A stretch of DNA of 64,000 nucleotides from Gracilibacillus caseinilyticus (GCF_022919115.1 NZ_CP095072.1:930001-994000); one strand, 5' to 3'. Shown: positions 13,415 through 23,045, counted from the first letter of the stretch. Notes: a model not told the origin generated them from the sequence alone. Numbers and translations are program-made.

Positions 13415-14185
13415 ATGAGACGTTTATATGTAATAGATATGAAAAAGCAAAAGAAAGCATTTATTATTATCCCTATTGCCTTATTTGTTGCCCTGTTTTT
13501 ATTTTTGGAATCCAATTACACACCAACTGTCTTTTCCAATCAGGAAAATCCACGGGCTTTAAATACTGGTAGTTCTCAGAATGCGTCTGTCGCGTTAACC
13601 TTTAATATCAGCCACGGAAACGAACAGGTAATTCCCATTCTGGATAGACTTAAATCCGAAGGTGTACGGGCCACCTTCTTTGTCAGCGGTGAATGGGCAG
13701 AGCGTCATCCGGATATTTTGGAAAAAATCGCAGAGAATGAACATGAAATTGGAATGCTCGGATACCAATATAAATCCTACGTTGACCAGGATATTGAAGA
13801 AGTACGTAAAGACCTTCAGAAAGCAAAGGAAACATTTAGTAAATTAGGTTATGAAGATGTCTACTTATTAAGAGCACCAAACGGTCATCTAAATGAGGAA
13901 ATTATTAATGTTGCAGAAAAACAAGGATTAAAGGTTATTCATTGGAGTGTGAACCCGAACGATTGGAAGAATCCTGGCACAGATAAAATCACTAATCACA
14001 TATTAAATAATCTTAATAATGGAGATATTATTCTGTTGCATGCTTCCGATACCGTCAAACAAACAGAGCAGGCTTTGGAAATTGTCATTCCTGAAATCAA
14101 AAAAGATAAAAAATTACTTACAATTTCCGAATTAATTACTTTAGCAGAGACATCCCAGGAAGAACTGAAATCTAAAAAGAAATAG
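13415..14185 (+). CDS. pdaB: PdaB-type polysaccharide deacetylase-like sporulation protein
   Basis: This 256-residue protein has an N-terminal membrane anchor (residues 15-32) and a NodB-like domain (about 55-240). It matches B. subtilis PdaB, needed for spore cortex maintenance, by order next to kbaA and gerD and by RAPNGHLN and IILLHASDTVKQTE motifs. PdaB proteins already lack the usual metal-binding HxxxH, here GMLGYQYKSY. In addition, the first-motif aspartate (TFDISWGD in the B. subtilis protein as I recall it) is asparagine here: TFNISHGNE, residue 64. Catalysis is therefore doubtful and a binding or structural role is possible. The ribosome site GGAGGG supports the ATG at 13415. Confidence 0.88.
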   Translation: MRRLYVIDMKKQKKAFIIIPIALFVALFLFLESNYTPTVFSNQENPRALNTGSSQNASVALTFNISHGNEQVIPILDRLKSEGVRATFFVSGEWAERHPDILEKIAENEHEIGMLGYQYKSYVDQDIEEVRKDLQKAKETFSKLGYEDVYLLRAPNGHLNEEIINVAEKQGLKVIHWSVNPNDWKNPGTDKITNHILNNLNNGDIILLHASDTVKQTEQALEIVIPEIKKDKKLLTISELITLAETSQEELKSKKK

Positions 14186-14209
14186 ACCATCTGCGGTCTA
14201 TTTCTTTTT
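14174..14209. terminator. bidirectional terminator between pdaB and kbaA
   Basis: A 15-bp stem (AAAAAGAAATAGACC with GGTCTATTTCTTTTT) around a 6-base loop overlaps the ends of both convergent genes and gives a T-run in either direction. Confidence 0.85.
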
Positions 14210-14785
14210 AGTTAAACGGTGCAGTATCAGCAATTGATATGTATTACATAAAATTAACGGGATAATCATCAACCAGGCATAATCACCATTATTAGTACGT
14301 AAGCCTGGCACCCATTCGATTGATGTAATCACGATCATAAAAAACAAGGCAGGAATAAATGCTCGTTTATTTGTCTCTTTTGCCTTACGTCTCGCTACAA
14401 TTAAACTGAAAATTAATAAAGCAACGGCAGTTAAGATAAATATGATGATGCTGCCATTCTCCATTCTTTGATATCGAAAATATACTAAATCAAATAAAGC
14501 AAATATAATTAGTCCTATTTGAATTGTTGGCCAATAGCTGCGAAATATGCCTAACGCAAATTGATTAACGGTTAAATATGCGAAGAAACCCATTTGACTA
14601 ATTAAACTGAAAACAAACCCAAGTGTGACAAAGAATACTAATAATCCCAATATTTCAAACCAATTAAACGGATTCAAATATTCAGCATAAACACTTGATT
14701 TAACGAAGAAACTCACAAGAAGCGTGGAAACGCCTCCTAAAAGTAACGTAGAAAAAAACAATCGAACAACATCGCGACTTTTCAA
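14198..14785 (-). CDS. kbaA: KinB-signalling pathway activation protein
   Basis: This 195-residue integral membrane protein has about six hydrophobic segments. Its position between pdaB and gerD matches B. subtilis KbaA, which is needed for KinB input into the sporulation phosphorelay. The start is a TTG at 14785, preceded by AGGAGGATTTTG. Length is close to the B. subtilis protein. It is transcribed divergently from gerD, as in Bacillus. Confidence 0.85.
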   Translation of the reverse strand: MKSRDVVRLFFSTLLLGGVSTLLVSFFVKSSVYAEYLNPFNWFEILGLLVFFVTLGFVFSLISQMGFFAYLTVNQFALGIFRSYWPTIQIGLIIFALFDLVYFRYQRMENGSIIIFILTAVALLIFSLIVARRKAKETNKRAFIPALFFMIVITSIEWVPGLRTNNGDYAWLMIIPLILCNTYQLLILHRLTKKK

Positions 14786-14923
14786 AACAAAATCCTCCTA
14801 CTATCCAATCTAATTATGTATTTTACCATGAACTTTAGTTTTTTTCGCTTCTCATACATATTAATTATAAATGACTCCATATTATAAATACAGCTTATTT
14901 TTATAAGAAAGGTAGCGGTAAAC

Positions 14924-15583
14924 ATGAACCGATTGATATATATCGCCATCATTACACTTCTTTTCCTAGTTGGGTGTGGTGGCGGATCTGAATCCTCCGG
15001 CGGCGAGGAAAACGGTAATTACGAAGGTACAAAAAAAATGGTTGCCGATATATTGAAGACAGACGAAGGTAAAAAAGCAATTACAGATGTGCTTGCAAGT
15101 GATGATATGCAACAGACCTATGTCATTGATGCACAAATTGTCAAAGATGCTGTCACAGAAACCTTATCTTCCGACAAAGGGAAGGAATTTTGGACGAAAA
15201 TGTTTAAAGACCCTAAATTTGTCGAATCCTTTGCTTCTGCATTACAGGAGAAACAAGAAGATGTGACAAAAAAATTAATGAGTGATCCTGAGTATCAAAA
15301 GAAATTAATGGAAGTGCTCAGTAATCCTGAAATGGAGAAACAAACATTGACACTTCTGAAAAGCCAGCAATTCAGAGAGCATTTACAAACAGTAATGGAA
15401 GAAACTTTTTCATCACCAGTATTTCAAGCGACCATATCTGACTTGCTCTTAGAAGCTGCCAAGCAGATGGAATCTCAATCTGGCAGCAGTGGTAGCGGGC
15501 AGTCCGATGAAAAATCAGGACAAGGATCTGGAGATTCAGGAAGTCAACAGGGAGAAGAGCAAAGCGGCGGGGGCCAAGGATAA
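14924..15583 (+). CDS. gerD: spore germination lipoprotein GerD
   Basis: GerD is an inner-membrane lipoprotein of the spore that clusters nutrient germinant receptors. The product starts with a lipoprotein signal ending LFLVGC (Cys at residue 18), followed by an acidic low-complexity linker and a helical core (about 30-180). It ends with a Gly/Ser/Gln-rich tail (about 185-219). Its place between kbaA and salA is the conserved Bacillus order. AGAAAGGTAGCG precedes the ATG. Confidence 0.92.
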   Translation: MNRLIYIAIITLLFLVGCGGGSESSGGEENGNYEGTKKMVADILKTDEGKKAITDVLASDDMQQTYVIDAQIVKDAVTETLSSDKGKEFWTKMFKDPKFVESFASALQEKQEDVTKKLMSDPEYQKKLMEVLSNPEMEKQTLTLLKSQQFREHLQTVMEETFSSPVFQATISDLLLEAAKQMESQSGSSGSGQSDEKSGQGSGDSGSQQGEEQSGGGQG

Positions 15584-15618
15584 GTAAAGCCCAAGCGTCC
15601 GTTTGAATGGAAAAGAAA

Positions 15619-15651
15619 AAAGGGAGCTACAACAATTTGTGAGCTCCCTTT
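15619..15651. terminator. bidirectional terminator between gerD and salA
   Basis: A 10-bp stem (AAAGGGAGCT with AGCTCCCTTT) around a 13-base loop lies between the convergent genes. Confidence 0.8.
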
Positions 15652-15657
15652 CTCTAT

Positions 15658-16704
15658 TTAAAATTGCTCAAGAATTTGCTTTGCCACTTCCAGGTATTCC
15701 TGACCATTTGGGTGGTTTTCTTGATATACAGACGGTGCAAATACACCTTCTTCTTCAAATGGCTGCTGTAACGAAAGGCGGCCAATTACTCCTGTGTCCA
15801 GTACTTCGGCCAACTTGTCGCCTCCACCTTTACCAAATACATATTCTTTCTCACCAGTTACTTGACTCTCAAAAAAGGACATGTTCTCAATGACACCGAG
15901 AATCTCATGTTCTGTATTAATCGCCATTTGACCAGCACGAGCAGCAACAAATGCTGCCGTTGGATGTGGTGTCGTTACAATCAGTTCTTTCGAAGAAGGT
16001 ATCATGTTATGAAGATCAAGTGCAACGTCACCAGTTCCAGGTGGTAAATCTAATAATAAGAAGTCAAGGTCTCCCCATTCAACCTCTTTAAAGAAGCTTG
16101 TCAACATTTTACCCAGACGTGGTCCTCTCCAAATGACAGGAGAATTATCTTCGACAAAGAAGCCCATTGACATAATCTTTACACCAAACCGTTCCACCGG
16201 GATGATTTTATTACCTCTAAGCTTCGGTCGTTCTTCTACTCCCATCATATCAGGAACACTAAAACCATAAATATCCGCATCAATAATGCCTACTTTCTTG
16301 CCTAAACGCGCTAAAGCAACAGCCGTATTGACGGTCACTGTTGACTTCCCAACGCCACCTTTACCACTTGCAACAGCTAAAAAGTTGGTTTTGGAATCCT
16401 TGCTAAGCAGTGAAGGATCTTCCTCCTTCGTTGGCTGAAATTTTTCAATTACCTCATCCGGCAATTGACTGAATCGAAGTCCAACCGTTGCCGCTCCTAG
16501 TTCCTTTAACGCACCAACCAATTCCTGTTGAAGTTGCATTTGTTCTGCTGTATTCGTTTTCGCAATAGCGAGTTTGACACTAACGTGATTCTTATCTTCT
16601 TTAATGGTTACTTCCTCAATACCATTCGTTTCTTTAAATGTTTTATGCAAGAATGGATCTTTCATTTTCTGTAAAAGCTCCACGACAGTTTGTTCCGTTA
16701 GCAA
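15658..16704 (-). CDS. salA: Mrp/NBP35-family P-loop ATPase SalA
   Basis: This 348-residue protein has an N-terminal MIP18/FeS-assembly-like domain (about 1-90) and a Mrp ATPase domain with the deviant Walker A VASGKGGVGKSTVTVN and Walker B DFLLLDLPPGTGD. In B. subtilis SalA (YbaL) affects regulation of extracellular proteases; Mrp proteins in general carry iron-sulfur clusters. Its neighbours gerD and cwlD are the normal ones. It is full length and intact. Confidence 0.92.
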   Translation of the reverse strand: MLTEQTVVELLQKMKDPFLHKTFKETNGIEEVTIKEDKNHVSVKLAIAKTNTAEQMQLQQELVGALKELGAATVGLRFSQLPDEVIEKFQPTKEEDPSLLSKDSKTNFLAVASGKGGVGKSTVTVNTAVALARLGKKVGIIDADIYGFSVPDMMGVEERPKLRGNKIIPVERFGVKIMSMGFFVEDNSPVIWRGPRLGKMLTSFFKEVEWGDLDFLLLDLPPGTGDVALDLHNMIPSSKELIVTTPHPTAAFVAARAGQMAINTEHEILGVIENMSFFESQVTGEKEYVFGKGGGDKLAEVLDTGVIGRLSLQQPFEEEGVFAPSVYQENHPNGQEYLEVAKQILEQF

Positions 16705-16791
16705 AATAGGTCACCTCATTTTTATCTAATTGATCCTATTTGCTAGTATAACATAAACGATCGATGAAAACAGACGACAAACACTGTACCA

Positions 16792-17508
16792 TCAATCATT
16801 GCTCGGATCTTCTGTCACATATTGCAACATTCCTTTGTATATACTGGCAGCCATTTTTTGCTGATAGTTCGTAGATTTCAACAATTCCTTTTCTTCTTCA
16901 TTGGAAAGAAACCCAATTTCAACTAGAGCGCCAGGTATTTCACTGTACTTCAGCAAGTATATTTGATTCAACGCAAGTGCTTCCCGATTGGTATTCTCCA
17001 GATTACGGCGAATCTCAGATTGAATAGATTTAGCCAACATTTCATTCTGTTCACGTCCGGGATAAAAGAAGGTTTGTGCGCCTTTCCACTGTCGAGCCGC
17101 TAGCGCATTGAGATGAATACTCAGAAAGAGATCTGCTTTTTTCTCCTTGATAAATGCGACACGTTGTTGAATGTCCTCTGTTTTTCTTCTTGATAAGCCT
17201 TTTGTGCCGTCTTGGGCTAAATCATAATCACCCTCTCTTGTCATATAGACGACGGCACCAGCTTGTTGCAAATAATCGCGGACCATGTTCGACACACTGA
17301 GCGCTATTTCTTTCTCCTGTGTATCATCAGAACCTTCTGCCCCTCCATCTGCTCCACCATGTCCTGGATCGAGGACTATCGTTGTGCCAGCTAACGGCAA
17401 CGACCACGTCTGCCACGAATCCATCGTTCGTTGCATCGGGTACTGCATCAGAATAATCAATAAAAATAAGCCAATTAACCAGATCATTACTTTCATTTTC
17501 TTCGACAT
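16792..17508 (-). CDS. cwlD: N-acetylmuramoyl-L-alanine amidase, sporulation-specific CwlD
   Basis: CwlD removes the peptide from muramic acid in the spore cortex as the first step of muramic-delta-lactam formation. The protein has an N-terminal membrane anchor (about 7-23) and an Amidase_3 domain with the zinc ligands in DPGHGGADGG, a conserved Glu in KEIALSVS, SIHLNA, and the catalytic LVEIGFLSNEEE. At 238 residues it is the expected length. It lies just upstream of salA on the same strand. Confidence 0.93.
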   Translation of the reverse strand: MSKKMKVMIWLIGLFLLIILMQYPMQRTMDSWQTWSLPLAGTTIVLDPGHGGADGGAEGSDDTQEKEIALSVSNMVRDYLQQAGAVVYMTREGDYDLAQDGTKGLSRRKTEDIQQRVAFIKEKKADLFLSIHLNALAARQWKGAQTFFYPGREQNEMLAKSIQSEIRRNLENTNREALALNQIYLLKYSEIPGALVEIGFLSNEEEKELLKSTNYQQKMAASIYKGMLQYVTEDPSND

Positions 17509-17630
17509 CCGCTTATCCCCCTATAGTTATCCTGTAATCACTATATGGGACAGGCCTGCAAGTTATGCCTACTTGATTTATTTATTTTTCTATATCTTTC
17601 TTCGAATGAAGCCCAGCCCTAACAAAAGTT

Positions 17631-17657
17631 AGTTTACATAGTTTACATAGTTTACAT
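17631..17657. repeat. three tandem 9-bp repeats
   Basis: AGTTTACAT is repeated three times without change, overlapping the stop of the TRAP permease gene. On the - strand the unit contains TAA, so the permease gene ends in three successive in-frame stops. It is probably replication slippage. Confidence 0.85.
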
Positions 17658-19865
17658 AGTCTTTTTCTTACTGCGGACAAATAACCACTGGGATCCCAAT
17701 AAACCTACAAGGATAACGACACCAATCAAATCGGTCAGTAAATTATTCTGGATAAACAAAAGTGCTGTGATCAACACTAATAGCCGTTCATACCAATGAT
17801 ACCGGCGAAGCAGCCAATTTTGAATAAAGGAGGCAAATGCGACCATCCCGATCGTTGCTGTAAATATCGCCCAGACCATTTGATACCACGTTGCATCTGT
17901 GAGCAGTAAGATAGTCGGATTGAGCGTAAAAACAAACGGTAGTAATATAGCTGCTGAATCATACTTAAAGCCTTGCAGCCCTGTCTTCACCGGACCTGCC
18001 TTTGCAATTCCTGCTGTCGCATACGCCGGCAAATTAATGGGAGGTGTATCATCAGCTAACACGCCATAATATAAGACAAATAAATGAGCAATTAGCACAT
18101 GGACTCCCATATCTGTTAAGACCGGTGCTACGACCGCCGCTAGCACCACATACGTAGCGGTAGTAGGTAATCCAAGCCCTAACAGAAGACAAGCAAATAC
18201 CGTTAAAACCAGTGCAAAATATAGCTGTGTATTGTCTGTCACTAAAAAGGACGGTAATGCATCCGTTAAGGTGGCACTGAAATCAATGACGATCCTCGTG
18301 AATTTCGTTGACAGTCCCGATGTTGTAATGACCCCGATCAAAATACCTGCCGTAGCACAGGCAACAATGATCGATAAAGCGTTTCTTGCGGCTGTTTCGA
18401 ATCCATCTAGTATTCGCTTTACATGAAACGTTTCCACTGGAGCAGGTAATTCTTTTCTTTTTTGAACAAAACCGAATACAAGAGCCAGTCCTGTACTGAT
18501 AAGAATCAGCATGACTAATTCTGGTTTCCATCTGATCGTTTCCACTGTAAAGAAGTCGATATAAAATAAGCTGTTCAATGCATAAAGACCTTGATTAAGC
18601 GGCCCAATCAAGTATTGCAGTAAAAAAGTCGCCACGATAAATAAAGCAGCCCACATACTTGTACGACCCAAACGGTTAGCAAAACGCGGAACAAACATCG
18701 CCAGCACAAGTAAGACAATAATCGAAAAGAACGCTGAGTTATTCACAGACACCCGCTGATACACTAAAAAATAGAGAAGGACGAGAATCGGAAGCAGCAG
18801 GTAACCTTGTCTCCATAACAATTGCCGCCCGGAAGCTAACTGATCACGCTCCATACCGGTGATGCCGTGCTTACTTGCTTCAAAATGAACCATAAATAAG
18901 ATACCAATATACGCTAGTAATGCCGGTATAAGGGCGCTTTGAATAATTTGATAGTATGGAATTCCCGTAAATTCCACCATAATAAAAGCGGCAGCTCCCA
19001 TAATGGGTGGCAAAAACTGTCCACTGGAGGAAGCAGCTACTTCCACGCCGCCTGCAACATGCGGCTTAAATCCCACCTTTTTCATTAAAGGAATAGTAAA
19101 CGTACCCGTTGTAACAGCGTTGGCTGTCGAGCTGCCGGAGATACTCCCCATCATACCGCTAGCAACGACACTTGCCTTTGCTGGTCCACCTTTGAATCGT
19201 CCGAACATCCGTAATGCCAGATCGATAAACATTTTTCCCGCACCAGTGGATTCCAAAATGGCTCCGAACAAAATAAAGATAAATACAAATTGTGCCGAGG
19301 CATAAATAGGCGTACCAAATAAGCCATTATTGCGATAGGTAATCTCATATACAAACCGTTCAAAGTCACCTCTTGTATGATGAAACGAACCTGGCATAAA
19401 CTCCCCAAGAAAGAAATAAGCAATAAATACAAGCGCAATGATGACAAGTGGTTTGCCTACAACTCGCCTCGTTGCTTCTAATACAAGTACTATTAACAAA
19501 AGCCCTACTAATAAATCAAGGTCAGTTGGTCGCCCTGACATAATCGACGTTGCTGTCTGTTTTTGAATGAGATAGACACCTGCCGCAAGTGACAGGAGTG
19601 CCAATACGCTATCATACCAAGGGATGCTTGCTTGTCTCAGTCCTTTTTTAACAGGGAAAATTAAATAGACTAACACTAGTCCCAATGTTAAGTGTAAAAT
19701 CAAAAACGTCTTAGAACCGATTCCCGGTAACCCAAACCCTGCTACATACAAATGAAAAGCAGACAGAGCGACGCTGATCATCAGCACGAATAGTGCCCAG
19801 CCTTTGCGCAGATTCCGGTCACTACCCTCCAGCTCTTGCAACATTTGCCTCTGATTGTCCTCCAT
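17652..19865 (-). CDS. TRAP transporter fused permease (4TM/12TM, DctQM type)
   Basis: This 737-residue polytopic membrane protein joins the small and large TRAP permease subunits in one chain, as in the TAXI-TRAP 4TM/12TM family. The large-domain signatures GMMGSISGSSTANAVTTGTFTIPLM, split by me for length as GSISGSSTANAVT, and LGLGLPTTATYVVLAAV are clear. It imports a carboxylate-type solute using an ion gradient, often sodium, with the TAXI binding protein encoded upstream. Order on the transcript is TAXI receptor, DUF1850 protein, permease. The substrate cannot be read from the sequence. Confidence 0.92.
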   Translation of the reverse strand: MEDNQRQMLQELEGSDRNLRKGWALFVLMISVALSAFHLYVAGFGLPGIGSKTFLILHLTLGLVLVYLIFPVKKGLRQASIPWYDSVLALLSLAAGVYLIQKQTATSIMSGRPTDLDLLVGLLLIVLVLEATRRVVGKPLVIIALVFIAYFFLGEFMPGSFHHTRGDFERFVYEITYRNNGLFGTPIYASAQFVFIFILFGAILESTGAGKMFIDLALRMFGRFKGGPAKASVVASGMMGSISGSSTANAVTTGTFTIPLMKKVGFKPHVAGGVEVAASSSGQFLPPIMGAAAFIMVEFTGIPYYQIIQSALIPALLAYIGILFMVHFEASKHGITGMERDQLASGRQLLWRQGYLLLPILVLLYFLVYQRVSVNNSAFFSIIVLLVLAMFVPRFANRLGRTSMWAALFIVATFLLQYLIGPLNQGLYALNSLFYIDFFTVETIRWKPELVMLILISTGLALVFGFVQKRKELPAPVETFHVKRILDGFETAARNALSIIVACATAGILIGVITTSGLSTKFTRIVIDFSATLTDALPSFLVTDNTQLYFALVLTVFACLLLGLGLPTTATYVVLAAVVAPVLTDMGVHVLIAHLFVLYYGVLADDTPPINLPAYATAGIAKAGPVKTGLQGFKYDSAAILLPFVFTLNPTILLLTDATWYQMVWAIFTATIGMVAFASFIQNWLLRRYHWYERLLVLITALLFIQNNLLTDLIGVVILVGLLGSQWLFVRSKKKTM

Positions 19866-19880
19866 ATTCCATCCCTCCTT

Positions 19881-20438
19881 CTACAACGTGAAGGATCGCT
19901 GCAATCCTTCCCACCATGTTAAAGTTCGTACATCTATTTCAATAATCTTTCTAACAAAGGGTTCTTTCGAAAGATAAAAACTGTCCTGTCTGAAGGTGAA
20001 ACGATGCGGGTACAAATTAGAAGGTTTCATCCGAATGATCCCTCCCTGGATCGGGCGGTTTAAATTTCTTAATATATAATAACCATCCTCCATTTCCACA
20101 TCGCCTTCTCTAGCATAAGGCATCCCCGCGCCAAATGACTTTGTCCAGCTCTCCATTGTTAACATTTCTCCTGTAGAAGAAAACTGAAATACTTCTTTCA
20201 CCGGAGACTTCTCCACAGAATGAACGTATTCATGGGAGAACGTTTCATTTTTATCTATTTCTGCAGACCACAGTACCTCGTCCGTATTACGATCAGTAAT
20301 TTCCAGCAAATAATGTGGGCGTTGCCAAAAGAACCAGCCGATAACAAACGAACAGATGATCAGTACGATATATCCCGCTTTTCGAAAAGGGGCATTGCTA
20401 AATAGCAATGCCCGCTCTTGTTGACTGTTATTGTTCAT
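19881..20438 (-). CDS. DUF1850 domain-containing membrane-anchored protein
   Basis: A 185-residue protein with one N-terminal membrane segment (GYIVLIICSFVIGWFFW) and a beta-rich exterior domain, matching the DUF1850 proteins that accompany TAXI-TRAP transporters. I chose the ATG at 20438 (MNNNSQQ), which overlaps the end of the receptor gene by 11 bases. A longer frame up to 20528 would run far into the receptor gene. Its function is unknown; the conserved neighbourhood suggests a transporter accessory. Confidence 0.8.
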   Translation of the reverse strand: MNNNSQQERALLFSNAPFRKAGYIVLIICSFVIGWFFWQRPHYLLEITDRNTDEVLWSAEIDKNETFSHEYVHSVEKSPVKEVFQFSSTGEMLTMESWTKSFGAGMPYAREGDVEMEDGYYILRNLNRPIQGGIIRMKPSNLYPHRFTFRQDSFYLSKEPFVRKIIEIDVRTLTWWEGLQRSFTL

Positions 20439-21459
20439 CGTAAAACTTCTTCGCACCTGGATGTAAATCAATGGACATACCATCTTGAGCTGTATCAATG
20501 GTAAGATCATTTCCCCGTTCATGCGCATTTTTCATTGCATCTAAGTTATCAAAAATAGACTTCACTAATTCATACACTTGATCTTCCGGCAATTCATCAC
20601 TTGCTGCCAGCATGGCTTGCACCGCTACCGTTGTGGCAGTCGCATCAAAATTCTCATACGTATTTTCATCCAAGTCTTCCCGTACATAATAAGGATACTC
20701 TTCTTCTAATTGCGTAATTTTATCTTCCGTTATGCTAACAATTTTTATATCTGCACTTGCCGCTAGTTCTTGAATGCTCCCAGTAGGTGTCCCTGCTGTC
20801 ACAAATGCTGCATCAATATTACCATCCTGTAAATTAGTAGCAGCATCTCCAAAGCCCATCCACTCTGCACTAATATCATCAAAAGTTAAGTCATGAACAG
20901 CCAAAATTTGACTCGCATTCGCTTCTGTACCTGAACCGACATCCCCTACCGCGACACGTTTACCTGCTAAATCTTCCACTGTCTCAATACCGCTATCCGC
21001 TAAAGTGACGATTTGAATCGTTTCTGGATAAATGGTAAAAACCCCACTAAATCCGTCCACTACGCCATCAAACATATTGGTACCTTGATGCGCATAATAT
21101 GCCACGTCATTTTGAATTAAGGCAAAGTCCGCTTGGCCTTCACTTAATTCATTTGCATTGACGACCGATGCGCCACTGGTAATCCCAGTTGCTGTCACTC
21201 CATCCACATGTTCGTCCATGATTTCCGCCATCGCTACACCTAATGGAAAATAGACACCTGCTTCACCACCTGTTAAAACGGTAATGTCTTCTTTCCACCC
21301 TTCAGGCGTTTCTCCACCCTCGCCTGCATCTGTTGTTTCTTCCGTGTTCTTTTGTTGATCTTCTTCATCCAACGCATCCGTTGAAGCATCACCACAAGCT
21401 ACCAGGATCGCACCTAACATCAGACATAAAATCAAGAACAAGCTGAATTTCTTCACCAT
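20428..21459 (-). CDS. TRAP transporter solute receptor, TAXI family
   Basis: A 343-residue extracytoplasmic binding protein with a lipoprotein signal ending GAILVACGD, a highly acidic linker, and the TAXI-family core beginning ITVLTGGEAGVYFPLGVAMAEIM. The acidic composition fits an exported protein of a salt-tolerant organism (inference). It is first in a three-gene operon with the DUF1850 protein and fused permease. The GGGGGGAT ribosome site precedes the ATG. Confidence 0.92.
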   Translation of the reverse strand: MVKKFSLFLILCLMLGAILVACGDASTDALDEEDQQKNTEETTDAGEGGETPEGWKEDITVLTGGEAGVYFPLGVAMAEIMDEHVDGVTATGITSGASVVNANELSEGQADFALIQNDVAYYAHQGTNMFDGVVDGFSGVFTIYPETIQIVTLADSGIETVEDLAGKRVAVGDVGSGTEANASQILAVHDLTFDDISAEWMGFGDAATNLQDGNIDAAFVTAGTPTGSIQELAASADIKIVSITEDKITQLEEEYPYYVREDLDENTYENFDATATTVAVQAMLAASDELPEDQVYELVKSIFDNLDAMKNAHERGNDLTIDTAQDGMSIDLHPGAKKFYDEQ

Positions 21460-21595
21460 AAATCCCCCCTTTTTTCTAAATTCTTATGCTTGTATTTCAC
21501 ATAGTATACATATCGAAGCAAACAGGGAATTATACATCTTTTTCCTAAAGTTAGTAGAATTGGACTAAATCATTTTGCATCAGAATCGCTTACAT

Positions 21596-21624
21596 TTGTT
21601 TAATCGGCTTGTCTTGTCTATAAT
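21596..21624 (+). promoter_or_regulatory. sigma-A-type promoter of the ECF sigma operon
   Basis: TTGTTT, a 17-base spacer and TATAAT lie 29 bases before the sigma gene ATG at 21653. Confidence 0.75.
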
Positions 21625-21652
21625 GATGGAAAATCGTCGAAAGGAGAAGGCT

Positions 21653-22222
21653 ATGAATGAACAAGACGTAACATGGTACCAGAACATTCAAAATGGTGAT
21701 CAAAGAGCCCTTGAAGCGTTATATGATAAGTATGAGAAATTATTATTCTCTTTTGTTTATAAAATGACCCAAAATCGTGAGGTAACCGAAGAAGTAGTCC
21801 AGGATGTCTTCCTAAAGATATGGACAAAAAAAGGTATGTATGATCCTTCTAAAGGAAAGTTCTCCTCATGGCTGCTGACGATATCGCGTTATACAGCTAT
21901 TGATTTTATGCGTAAAAAGAAAGACAGTAAGGATTTCTCACTGGAAGAACGAGATGCCACACATGTCGATGACACCTCTTTAGAAGAAGAAGTGGAATGG
22001 AAAGAAGATACAAAGCAAATCAAACAGGCCATGAAACAATTAAAGAAAGACCAGCAAAAAGTTATTATACTCTTTTATTTTAAAGCATTATCACAACAGA
22101 AAATTGCCGATCAGCTCGGGATTCCGCTCGGCACAGTTAAAGGAAGAATACGACTTGCGTTAAAACATCTCAAAGAAAAACTCCATATGTTAGAGGAAAA
22201 AAGGGGGGATATAAATGAATAA
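21653..22222 (+). CDS. ECF RNA polymerase sigma factor (SigK/RskA-type pair)
   Basis: This 189-residue sigma-70 family protein has region 2 (YEKLLFSFVYKMTQNREVTEEVVQDVF) and region 4 (LKKDQQKVIILFYFKALSQQKIADQLGI, LGTVKGRIRLALKHLKE), each split here in description only. I chose the ATG at 21653, preceded by AAAGGAGAAGG; the in-frame ATG at 21575 precedes the promoter. It overlaps the anti-sigma gene by 8 bases. Regulation by membrane release of the sigma factor is inferred from the partner. Confidence 0.9.
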   Translation: MNEQDVTWYQNIQNGDQRALEALYDKYEKLLFSFVYKMTQNREVTEEVVQDVFLKIWTKKGMYDPSKGKFSSWLLTISRYTAIDFMRKKKDSKDFSLEERDATHVDDTSLEEEVEWKEDTKQIKQAMKQLKKDQQKVIILFYFKALSQQKIADQLGIPLGTVKGRIRLALKHLKEKLHMLEEKRGDINE

Positions 22223-22964
22223 ACAATGCGAGAAAGTCATCGATTATTTTAATGATCAACTAACTGAAATAGATAAAAAACAGTTTGAAGAGCACTTGGC
22301 AACCTGTGATGCATGTCAGGAAGAACTTAAAGAACTGCAGGAACTTACAGAAGACTTACCATTTATATCAGAACCTGTGACACCCAACGAAGGAATGAAA
22401 GATCGAGTACTAGGAAACATCTTGCAAGAAGAACAAGAAAAAACAGACGAAGCTGCGACTCCTAATTTCAAGCCAAAGCCTCAGTCAAAAAGAAAATACC
22501 AAACATGGATACAAAATGGTCTCGCCGCTGCCTTGCTTCTCTCTTTAATAGGGAACATTTATCTATTAAATCAACCCGCTGATAACCCTGACAGCGAAAC
22601 AGCCGCCACAATTGATGAGATTATTAACAGTGTATCATTAGAAGACACCGAAATAATGAATGCAGCCGGAAGAGCATCTATCGTGCAAAATAACGGAGAA
22701 AAAGTATTACTCGTGCAAGCCGAAAACCTGCAAAAGATTGAAGGAGATCAAGCATACCAAGTATGGCTGCTAGAAGATGATAAACCATACAGAGCAGGTA
22801 CATTTGTTCCAAATCAGGCAGGAGAAGGAGCTGTTGCATTCTCATTATCGGAATTGGAAAAATCAAATGTCAATTGGGATACCATTGCCATTACCTTAGA
22901 ACCAAGCGCAGACAATCAGGAACCACAAGGGGACATTATTTTAGCGGCAGGAATAGAAAGTTAA
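22215..22964 (+). CDS. RskA-type anti-sigma factor
   Basis: A 249-residue membrane protein. The cytoplasmic N-terminus carries a zinc-finger anti-sigma motif (HLATCDACQEEL, with a histidine just upstream). There is one membrane segment (about residues 95-117) and an extracytoplasmic RskA-like domain ending DNQEPQGDIILAAG. It is translationally coupled to the sigma gene and followed by a terminator. Confidence 0.9.
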   Translation: MNKQCEKVIDYFNDQLTEIDKKQFEEHLATCDACQEELKELQELTEDLPFISEPVTPNEGMKDRVLGNILQEEQEKTDEAATPNFKPKPQSKRKYQTWIQNGLAAALLLSLIGNIYLLNQPADNPDSETAATIDEIINSVSLEDTEIMNAAGRASIVQNNGEKVLLVQAENLQKIEGDQAYQVWLLEDDKPYRAGTFVPNQAGEGAVAFSLSELEKSNVNWDTIAITLEPSADNQEPQGDIILAAGIES

Positions 22965-22967
22965 CAC

Positions 22968-22995
22968 AAGGAGCTGATAGTCAGCTCCTTTTCTT
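22968..22995 (+). terminator. terminator of the sigma/anti-sigma operon
   Basis: A 10-bp perfect stem (AAGGAGCTGA with TCAGCTCCTT) with a 3-base loop, then TTCTT. Confidence 0.8.
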
Positions 22996-23045
22996 ATGGT
23001 GATACATTTTTTCAAACATTGATTCCAACGCATCAGAGTCAATCA

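Noticed and set aside
17652..19865. Treating the permease gene as broken because of three successive stops at its end.
   Set aside because: The first TAA is the natural end of a full-length 737-residue protein. The others come from the 9-bp tandem repeat beyond it.
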